Source: Octadecabacter sp.
GTDB taxonomy: Bacteria > Pseudomonadota > Alphaproteobacteria > Rhodobacterales > Rhodobacteraceae
NCBI GenBank assembly: GCA_018500065.2
Contig: JAHBAO020000132.1
Span: forward strand, 1-10,633
Length of the DNA stretch: 10,633 nt
Direction of reading: 5' to 3'
The position numbers were made by a program, and so were the translations under genes. Every line of letters starts with the position of its first letter. The first letter of the stretch is position 1. Below the pieces are notes generated by a model, which was not told where the DNA came from, searched no databases, and saw nothing but the letters and a program-made list of their open reading frames with translations. Positions 5,579 to 10,633 of the stretch are shown piece after piece.

Positions 5579-6633
5579 GGTTCCAGTCCCGCGGGTGGTG
5601 GGGCACCATTAGGGTAGAGCCCCAGTACTTTGAACAGCGAACCCATTTCTGACGGGTGCGTCAAGCGGCGGTGGGCGGCAATGTGCTGATCGAGGGCCGT
5701 ATCGCGCAAATGAGTGGCGAGGGTTTGGGCGCGCTGCGTGATGCCGAGGCGTTCCAGGAACACCCCCTGCGGTGTGAGGCGGGTGTATTTGGCGGGGGAT
5801 GAGTTGGTGGCGATGGCCTCGAAATCGACGTGCGCGGTGATGTCGGCGTCGCCTGCGTTGGCGAACGGGTCAACGGGGGCGTGGTTTTGCAGGGCCTGCA
5901 GCGTGTCTCCCAATGAGTGCCAGTCGCCGTAATCAATGATCAGCGCTGCGCCGCCATGATTGGCGATGCGCTGGGCGATGTTTTGGGTAATGGCAGGAAG
6001 CGCGGGGCAGTGTTCAACAAAATCGCCCGTTTTGGTGTCATCGAGGCGGTGATCGAGCAGGGCGATGTGTGCAGGGGCCGAGAGGCCAGCAACCAGTTCT
6101 TCGCCCTGAGCGCCGACCTGTACGTCGCGCCAGCCGTTTGCATCGCGGTGGAACTGGCGGATCGGCAGGGCGTCAAAGAATTCGTTGGCGACAAGGTAAA
6201 GCGGCATGTCGGGCAGGGTGGTGATGTTGTCGTGCCAAGTGGCGTTCGTAACCCGCGTGGCTTGTTCTTTGCGCAAGGTGGGGGAGGTTTCTACGAAATG
6301 GACCTGCGCGGCATCATTGAAGCCCGCAACACTGCGGGTGGCGCGCAGGATGTCCGCCATCAATGTACCGCGTCCGGGGCCGAGTTCAGCAAGGGCGAAT
6401 TTGCTCGGCTGGCCTTGGTCGAGCCATGCTTGCGCCAGCGACAAGCCGATGAGCTCGCCGAACATTTGCGATATTTCGGGGGCGGTGGTGAAATCCCCTG
6501 ACGTGCCAAGTGGATCACGGGTGGCGTAATAACCAAGCGTGGGGTGCGTGAGGGCATCGGCCATATAGTCGGCCAGTGTGATTGGGCCGGAGGTTGCGAT
6601 GCGGGCCGCGATGAGGTCGTGCAGTTTGGTCAT
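5575..6633 (-). CDS. SAM-dependent methyltransferase, MidA/NDUFAF7 family
   Basis: Family knowledge: the mitochondrial member NDUFAF7 dimethylates an arginine of the complex I subunit NDUFS2. The role of bacterial members is less defined; a role in NADH dehydrogenase assembly is inference. Seen: 352 residues, normal length. Motifs are GYYATRDPLGTSGDFTTAPE (34-53), then ISQMFGELIG, the SAM-binding AELGPGRGTLMADILRA (82-98), an acidic loop FVETSP, then NEFFDALPIRQ (140-150), IIDYG (222-226), and the C-terminal GSLFKVLGLYP. ATG 6633 overlaps the lgt stop and the TGA overlaps the pgeF start, each as ATGA. An upstream extension to 6717 lies inside lgt and is rejected. There is no signal peptide or membrane segment, so it is cytoplasmic. 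Confidence 0.93.
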   Translation of the reverse strand: MTKLHDLIAARIATSGPITLADYMADALTHPTLGYYATRDPLGTSGDFTTAPEISQMFGELIGLSLAQAWLDQGQPSKFALAELGPGRGTLMADILRATRSVAGFNDAAQVHFVETSPTLRKEQATRVTNATWHDNITTLPDMPLYLVANEFFDALPIRQFHRDANGWRDVQVGAQGEELVAGLSAPAHIALLDHRLDDTKTGDFVEHCPALPAITQNIAQRIANHGGAALIIDYGDWHSLGDTLQALQNHAPVDPFANAGDADITAHVDFEAIATNSSPAKYTRLTPQGVFLERLGITQRAQTLATHLRDTALDQHIAAHRRLTHPSEMGSLFKVLGLYPNGAPPPAGLEP

Positions 6634-7544
6634 GCTTTGCGGCGGGTAAGGGCGATGATGATCAAACCGCCAAGGATCATCGGGATGGACAACGCTTGGC
6701 CTTGGGTCAGGCCCCATGTGCCAAAGTCATAGGCCCAGCCGATGGGGTTTTCTGCGCTTGTGAATTGCGCGTCCGGCTGGCGCACGAATTCCACCATGAA
6801 GCGCGACAGCCCATAGCCCATCAGGAAGACCGCCACGAGGGACCATTGGCGTTTCAGCCAGCCGCATTTGAACGCGAGGAACATAATAAGGGAGCCGACG
6901 AGCAGGCCTTCGAGACCGGCCTCGTATAATTGGCTGGGGTGGCGGGCTGGTTCATCGCCGTAATAAAACCATTCGCCCACGTTGGTGCAGAGTTGGCGGG
7001 CAGGATCGGCGCACATTGACGGGAATTTCACGCCCCACGGCAGGTCTGTGGCGCGGCCCCAGAGTTCGGCGTTGATGAAGTTGGCGATGCGCACGAGGAA
7101 AATGGCGGGGGTGGCGGTAAGTGCGAGGATATTGGCGACATCACCCAAGGCCGCCCCGTAGCGGCGCGCGCTGATGGTCACGGCGACGCAGACCCCAATA
7201 AAGCCGCCGTGGAACGACATGCCGCCGTCCCAGATGCGGAAAACCGACAGCGGGTCATTTGCGAACTGGCCGTCGCCGTAAAACAGCACATAACCAAACC
7301 GCCCGCCTGCGATGACGCCAATGATGACCCATGTGAGCAGGTCTTCGATTTGATCACGGGTCAGTGCGGGGGTGTCGTTGCGCCAAAGTGTGAGGCGTTT
7401 GCTGGCTTGTATCGCGATCCACCAGCCGATGATGATGCCGACGATATACGCCAGCGCGTACCAACGCAGGGCAAAAGAGAACCCAAAAAGGGAAATGGTA
7501 AAAATCTCGGGCGAGATCTCGGGGAAAGGAATGGCTGCCAACAT
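6630..7544 (-). CDS. lgt: Phosphatidylglycerol--prolipoprotein diacylglyceryl transferase
   Basis: Family role: Lgt moves the diacylglyceryl group of phosphatidylglycerol to the lipobox cysteine of prolipoproteins in the inner membrane, the first step of lipoprotein maturation. Seen: 304 residues with about seven hydrophobic segments. Conserved parts are RWYALAYIVG (27-36), HGGFIG with H112, the Lgt signature RIANFINAELWGR (152-164), RHPSQLYEA (201-209), and R248/E252 in LSRFMVEFVRQPD. The segment at about 177-200, between the signature and the RHPSQLYE motif, carries two Cys (C178, C186) and is longer than in E. coli as I recall it. ATG 7544 has AGGG 4-7 bases upstream. It is the first gene of the operon with midA and pgeF and is divergent from ubiK. 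Confidence 0.97.
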   Translation of the reverse strand: MLAAIPFPEISPEIFTISLFGFSFALRWYALAYIVGIIIGWWIAIQASKRLTLWRNDTPALTRDQIEDLLTWVIIGVIAGGRFGYVLFYGDGQFANDPLSVFRIWDGGMSFHGGFIGVCVAVTISARRYGAALGDVANILALTATPAIFLVRIANFINAELWGRATDLPWGVKFPSMCADPARQLCTNVGEWFYYGDEPARHPSQLYEAGLEGLLVGSLIMFLAFKCGWLKRQWSLVAVFLMGYGLSRFMVEFVRQPDAQFTSAENPIGWAYDFGTWGLTQGQALSIPMILGGLIIIALTRRKA

Positions 7545-7592
7545 GTGCCCTGTTGTGACGCAGGGTGCGACGATGTCAACTGGTCTGCGGGG

Positions 7593-7621
7593 TTGTTTTG
7601 CGCCCGAAGCCTGCCCATATA
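7593..7621 (+). promoter_or_regulatory. Possible ubiK promoter
   Basis: TTGTTT (7593-7598) and CATATA (7616-7621) are 17 bases apart, placing a transcript start near 7628, about 18 bases before the preferred ubiK start. The -10 is imperfect and TATAGG overlaps it. The lgt promoter must lie in the same 100-base divergent gap but is not evident. Confidence 0.3.
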
Positions 7622-7645
7622 GGTGCTAACAGAATGGAGATTGCC

Positions 7646-7885
7646 ATGCAGACCCGTAACAAAGTCTTTGACGACATTTCGCAATTGATGACCAACGCGA
7701 TGGGTGTGGCCCAAGGCGCAAAGGACGAAGCGCAGACCGCGATGTCGTCGATGGTGGATCGCTGGTTGGCGGACCGTGACTTTGTGACGCGCGAAGAATT
7801 TGAGGCTGTGCGCACGATGGCGCAGAAGGCGCGTGAAGAGAACGCCAGCCTTTTGGCACGTATTGAGGCGCTTGAAGGCAAGTAA
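7646..7885 (+). CDS. ubiK: UbiK-type accessory factor for ubiquinone biosynthesis (BMFP domain, formerly DUF526)
   Basis: Family role: UbiK is a small membrane-associated helper of the aerobic ubiquinone biosynthesis complex, shown in gamma-proteobacteria to work with UbiJ. Seen: 79 residues, the normal size. The N-terminal amphipathic part is KVFDDISQLMTNAMGVAQGA (6-25). A charged linker follows, then the BMFP-type segment DRDFVTREEFEAVRTMAQKA (about 46-65) and a coiled-coil end ENASLLARIEALEGK. ATG 7646 is preferred over the in-frame ATG 7634 because GGAG (7636-7639) is 6 bases before it; the longer form adds only MEIA. It is divergent from lgt and closed by a terminator. Confidence is high for family and moderate for exact function in this lineage. 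Confidence 0.88.
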   Translation: MQTRNKVFDDISQLMTNAMGVAQGAKDEAQTAMSSMVDRWLADRDFVTREEFEAVRTMAQKAREENASLLARIEALEGK

Positions 7886-7923
7886 GCGGAGCGGCGTTGC
7901 CGCGCTATATTATTTATGGATGG

Positions 7924-7949
7924 GGGCTGCCGTTGGGTGGCCCTTTTTT
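7924..7949 (+). terminator. Intrinsic terminator of ubiK
   Basis: GGGCTGCC (7924-7931) pairs with GGTGGCCC (7936-7943), 8 bp including two G-U pairs, around the loop GTTG, directly followed by six T (7944-7949). It sits 38 bases after the ubiK stop. A smaller stem GCGGC-GTT-GCCGC (7891-7903) precedes it. Confidence 0.85.
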
Positions 7950-7974
7950 ATGGTGTGATTGAGGAAGGTGAGAA

Positions 7975-8017
7975 GGGGGCCAGCCCCCGCTTCGCTCCCC
8001 CGAGGTTTCAGGAACAA
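7975..8017. repeat. GC-rich intergenic element, possibly a dispersed Rhodobacteraceae repeat
   Basis: The element starts with the inverted repeat GGGGGC / GCCCCC (7975-7980, 7983-7988), continues with a pyrimidine-rich CGCTTCGCTCCCCCGAGG, and ends AACAAAAGAAG. From memory, similar elements (GGGGGC...GCCCCC...CCCCCGAGG...AACAAAGAAG) recur between genes in many Rhodobacteraceae genomes. Only one copy is in this window, so the repeat status is a recollection, not shown here. Confidence 0.4.
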
Positions 8018-8023
8018 AAGAAG

Positions 8024-8796
8024 TTAAAGGCGCCCGATTGGGGAGACCATCGTGCCACACACGAGGCTGGTGAGGATGCGCGGTGTGGGCGGGATTTGTG
8101 AGATCGGGAACAAGGCGCGGTCGCGGGAATAGGCGTGGAGCGACCAGACGACAGCAGCTTTGAAGCCGCTTTGTTCGGGGATGTGGCCAATGAGCTGCGC
8201 GCCGATTATCTGTGAGGCTTTGACGTAGCGCTGGCTGAGGTGGTGCTTTGGAATGTCCGTTTCGGGCCAATCGACGTGCCCCAGATTGCGCCATAGCCAA
8301 GTGGCTTGGCCTTGATCGGGGAGAGTGGAGAGGCGGCACCTGCGCTGTCGATGCACAGATCGAAGGGGCCGTGGACATCGTGGGTTGTCGTGAATACCTC
8401 AATGCTATCAGTGTTTTGGCGCACGGATGTGACATCGGCGGCGGTAACGTGTGTGATGCCGTTGCGGGTTTGCATAGCTTGCCAGAGCGCATCAAATAGG
8501 GCAGCGCGGTGGATGGCGAGGCCGTCGACGTTTGGACCAACCAAATCATATATAACATCCAACACGCGTTTGCCGTTTTGCGCATGTAGGCCAAACATGT
8601 GGGTGACGCGGTTGCCGCGTTCTAACGCGTCGACTTCGGCCAAGACGCGTTGGCCAACGGGTTGAATGACAAGTCCGGAGCCTACGGGCTTTGGGGGCTT
8701 GAACTGGTCAAACACGGTGATTTCATGGCCCTTTTCTGCCAGTCAACTGGTCGCTGTGAGGTCGCCCATTCCAGCCTCGATGATGGCGATACGCAT
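8024..8796 (-). pseudogene. Decayed FAD-dependent monooxygenase (UbiH/PHBH-like flavin hydroxylase family)
   Basis: Conceptual translation from ATG 8796 begins MRIAIIEAGMGDLTATS and meets a TGA at 8743-8745 (codon 18). It then continues in frame as LAEKGHEITVFDQF, VGSGLVIQPVGQRVLAE and GLAIHRAALFDALW, up to KPLGYGAIWGT. Near 8275 a one-base deletion shifts the frame; the next frame continues with VDWPETDIPKHHLSQRYVKA and AAVVWSLHAY. After that the match shortens abruptly, consistent with an internal deletion, and the C-terminal flavin motif and remaining region are missing. The GxGxxG dinucleotide motif is also damaged (E-A-G-M-G-D). An intact relative would be about 370-400 residues. These independent lesions make this a pseudogene rather than a sequencing slip. 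The substrate of the ancestral enzyme is unknown. Confidence 0.88.
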
Positions 8797-8895
8797 AGTT
8801 ACAAACCCCTGTCACACGCTGTGCACATCCCGCACACAACCTGAACAAACCGCAGGTGCAACTTTTCGCGGCCTGATCGTTCGGGTGGCGGTGGG

Positions 8896-8923
8896 TTTAC
8901 CTGCCAAGCGGGGGTGCTATAAG
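8896..8923 (+). promoter_or_regulatory. Promoter for the ileS transcript
   Basis: TTTACC (8896-8901) and TATAAG (8918-8923) are separated by 16 bases, matching sigma-70 consensus at 4 of 6 and 5 of 6. The expected transcript start is near 8930, which coincides with the A of the ATG of the 12-codon Ile-rich frame. This would give a leaderless leader peptide and an ileS 5' region of about 150 bases. Confidence 0.5.
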
Positions 8924-8929
8924 CGGCGC

Positions 8930-8968
8930 ATGACCACACGCGCGATCCAGATTATCCGAATTATATAG
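8930..8968 (+). CDS. Possible Ile-rich leader peptide of ileS (MTTRAIQIIRII)
   Basis: A 12-codon frame ends at TAG 8966-8968, and 5 of its 12 residues are Ile (positions 6, 8, 9, 11, 12), using ATC, ATT and ATA codons. It lies 112 bases upstream of ileS, and its ATG sits at the expected transcript start of a good promoter. Downstream, complementary words alternate: CGGTG (8970-8974), CACCG (8985-8989), GGTGC (9001-9005), GCACC (9030-9034). They allow exclusive 1:2, 2:3 and 3:4 pairings as in ribosome-mediated attenuators. Against this, the stems are only 4-6 bp and no good T-run follows. The same bases are also read in another frame by a coding-like ORF, so the Ile richness may be accidental. 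Confidence 0.4.
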   Translation: MTTRAIQIIRII

Positions 8969-8976
8969 CCGGTGCT

Positions 8977-9099
8977 GTGACCCCCACCGCGCCGGACGAA
9001 GGTGCCCAGATTGATCTCATGTATGATCCGCACCGCCCCTTTCAAATTCCCGAAGTAACCTATCCGAAGGACGCCCCACATGTGCGCCGAAAAAGTTGA
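8977..9099 (+). CDS. Possible small ORF overlapping the ileS start, perhaps a frame-disrupted small gene
   Basis: From GTG 8977 a frame encodes about 40 residues (VTPTAPDEGAQIDLMYDP, then HRPFQIPEVTYPKDAP) and ends at TGA 9097-9099, 20 bases inside ileS. The frame is open upstream to a TAA at 8920-8922 and reads TRDPDYPNYIAGA there, but it has no good start or ribosome site. A one-base insertion soon after ATG 8930 would join that ATG to it, giving a protein of about 57 residues. Composition and codon use look protein-like. It could be an intact small gene with a GTG start, a frameshifted gene, or a chance open frame. Confidence 0.3.
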   Translation: MTPTAPDEGAQIDLMYDPHRPFQIPEVTYPKDAPHVRRKS

Positions 9100-10633
9100 A
9101 TACAAGACCACGTTGAACCTGCCAAAGACCGATTTTCCGATGCGGGCTGGTCTGCCAAAGCGCGAACCTGATTGGTTGACGCGCTGGGCAGAGATGAACG
9201 TTTATGAAAAGCTGCGCGAAAAGGCGAAGACTGAGACGCGGCAGCCCTTCACGCTGCATGACGGCCCGCCCTATGCCAACGGGCATTTGCACATCGGGCA
9301 CGCGCTGAACAAGATTTTGAAAGACATGGTTGTTCGGTCCCAGCAGATGATGGGGCGCGATGCGCGTTACATCCCCGGTTGGGCTTGCCACGGTCTGCCG
9401 ATTGAATGGAAGATCGAGGAAAAGTACCGCGAGAAGGGGCTTGATAAGGATGCGGTTGATGTTGTGGAGTTCCGTCAGGAATGCCGCGATTTTGCGTCCG
9501 GTTGGGTTGATATCCAGCGCGAGGAATTCAAGCGCTTGGGCGTTCAGGGCAACTGGGACGAGCCGTATTTGACGATGAATTTCCACGCGGAAAAGGTCAT
9601 CGCGGAGGAGTTCCAGAAGTTTCTGATGACGGGGACGCTGTATCAGGGATCCAAGCCTGTGATGTGGTCGCCGGTTGAGGAAACTGCGCTTGCCGAGGCC
9701 GAAGTGGAGTACCACGACAAAGAGAGTTTTACGATTTGGGTGAAGTTTGCTGTCGCTGAGGGCGACTTGGCTGGTGCAAAGGTCGTGATCTGGACGACGA
9801 CGCCGTGGACGATCCCGTCCAACAAGGCTGTCGTTTACGGCGACAAGTATTCCTACGGTTTGTATGAGGTCACTGCGACGCCGGACGAATGTTGGGCAGA
9901 CGTGGGTGAGAAATTCTTGCTGGCCGATAAGTTGGCGGCGGATGTGTTTGCAAAGGCGCGACTTGAGGAGGGTCAGTGGCGGCGCGTTCGTGACGTTCCG
10001 AGTGATGAGCTAGCTGGGCTGTCATTGAAGCACCCGTTAAATGGGGCTGAAGGCGCAAATGGCGAATGGGATGATCTGCGTGATTTCCGCGCCGCTGATT
10101 TTGTAACCGACGACGAAGGCACCGGTTTTGTGCATTGTGCGCCGTCCCACGGGATGGAAGAATTTGAGCTTTATCGTGATTTGGGGATGCTGGCGCAGGT
10201 CATCACCTACAACGTCATGGACGATGGCACGTTCCGCGAGGACCTGCCGTTCTTTGGTGGCAAACGTATTCTGCGGGCCAAGGCCAAGAAGGGTGATTGG
10301 GAAGGCGATGCGAATGGCGCTGTTATGTCCAAGCTGGCTGAAGTCGGCGGGCTGTTGGCGCGTGGCAAGATCAAGCATTCCTATCCGCATTCTTGGCGAT
10401 CAAAGGCACCGATCATTTTCCGCAACACACCGCAGTGGTTTGCGGCGATTGATAAGGCGGTTGGTGACGGGCAGGACACCTATGGCACGAGCATTCGTGA
10501 ACGTGCGCTGCGTTCCATTGACGAGCTGGTGACATGGACGCCGCAGAAAGGGCGTAACCGTTTGCATGCGATGATCGAGGCACGCCCTGATTGGGTGCTG
10601 TCGCGTCAGCGTGCGTGGGGCGTTCCGTTGACC
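9080..10633 (+). CDS. ileS: Isoleucyl-tRNA synthetase, N-terminal 518 codons, cut by window edge
   Basis: Family role: class I aminoacyl-tRNA synthetase charging tRNA-Ile with isoleucine in the cytoplasm, with editing of valine. Seen: the start MCAEKVEYKTTLNLPKTDFP, the ATP-binding block HDGPPYANGHLHIGH with HIGH at residues 71-74, and PGWACHGLPIEWK (99-111). The CP1 editing domain includes WTTTPWTIPSN (238-248) and GTGFVHCAPSHG (347-358). HSYPHSWRSKAPIIFRNTPQW follows later. The KMSKS motif and C-terminal anticodon-binding domain lie past the window. ATG 9080 has GAAGGA (9066-9071) at 8 bases. Bacterial IleS is usually over 900 residues, so roughly half is visible. Confidence 0.97.
   Translation, partial: MCAEKVEYKTTLNLPKTDFPMRAGLPKREPDWLTRWAEMNVYEKLREKAKTETRQPFTLHDGPPYANGHLHIGHALNKILKDMVVRSQQMMGRDARYIPGWACHGLPIEWKIEEKYREKGLDKDAVDVVEFRQECRDFASGWVDIQREEFKRLGVQGNWDEPYLTMNFHAEKVIAEEFQKFLMTGTLYQGSKPVMWSPVEETALAEAEVEYHDKESFTIWVKFAVAEGDLAGAKVVIWTTTPWTIPSNKAVVYGDKYSYGLYEVTATPDECWADVGEKFLLADKLAADVFAKARLEEGQWRRVRDVPSDELAGLSLKHPLNGAEGANGEWDDLRDFRAADFVTDDEGTGFVHCAPSHGMEEFELYRDLGMLAQVITYNVMDDGTFREDLPFFGGKRILRAKAKKGDWEGDANGAVMSKLAEVGGLLARGKIKHSYPHSWRSKAPIIFRNTPQWFAAIDKAVGDGQDTYGTSIRERALRSIDELVTWTPQKGRNRLHAMIEARPDWVLSRQRAWGVPLT

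Noticed and set aside
5917..6501. Plus-strand open frame of 194 codons
   Set aside because: Antisense shadow of the MidA-type methyltransferase gene.
7914..8594. Minus-strand open frame of 226 codons
   Set aside because: It is an out-of-frame reading of the monooxygenase pseudogene; the homologous residues lie in the other two minus frames.
9022..9060. Tiny frame MIRTAPFKFPK upstream of ileS as an alternative leader
   Set aside because: No ribosome site and no enrichment for Ile or another relevant amino acid.
9017..9715. Minus-strand open frame of 232 codons
   Set aside because: Antisense shadow of ileS, a common effect in GC-rich coding DNA.

Overview
The window reads as a chromosomal segment of an alphaproteobacterium of the Roseobacter group (Rhodobacteraceae). 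The evidence is recalled family resemblance and gene order: a divergent trxB / Lrp-AsnC pair, a neighbouring Hint-domain protein, an lgt-midA-pgeF operon, divergent ubiK, then ileS. GC content is moderately high. The genus cannot be fixed from this sequence alone. No tRNA, rRNA, IS element or CRISPR array was seen.

Layout, left to right. (1) 1-935, minus: a MarR-type, EPS-associated regulator reads without any stop codon into the N-terminal part of a sulfate adenylyltransferase that leaves the window. Two palindromic operator-like sites lie just upstream (950-1005). (2) 1071-1466, minus: a small secreted protein of unknown function. (3) 1572-2513, minus: thioredoxin reductase trxB, divergent from an Lrp/AsnC regulator (2681-3181, plus). 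(4) 3259-4062, minus: a Hint-domain protein that lacks the usual nucleophile, with a gene-free leader of about 320 bp. (5) 4383-4550, minus: a 55-residue basic protein. (6) 4811-7544, minus: a tight operon lgt-midA-pgeF, each junction an ATGA overlap. It joins lipoprotein maturation, a NDUFAF7/MidA-type methyltransferase and a peptidoglycan editing factor. (7) 7646-7885, plus: ubiK (ubiquinone accessory factor), divergent from lgt and closed by a good intrinsic terminator. (8) 8024-8796, minus: a decayed FAD-dependent monooxygenase with a nonsense codon, a one-base deletion, a probable internal deletion and a lost C-terminus. (9) 8896-10633, plus: a promoter, a 12-codon Ile-rich reading frame, then the start of ileS, which runs off the right end.

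Most genes are housekeeping: redox balance (trxB), envelope maturation (lgt, pgeF), respiratory chain support (midA, ubiK) and translation (ileS). The points most worth checking are the possible Ile-rich leader peptide upstream of ileS, with a rival reading as a frame-disrupted small gene; the in-frame join of a transcriptional regulator to ATP sulfurylase with its operator pair; and the Hint protein without its nucleophile. No complete new defence or mobile system is visible.
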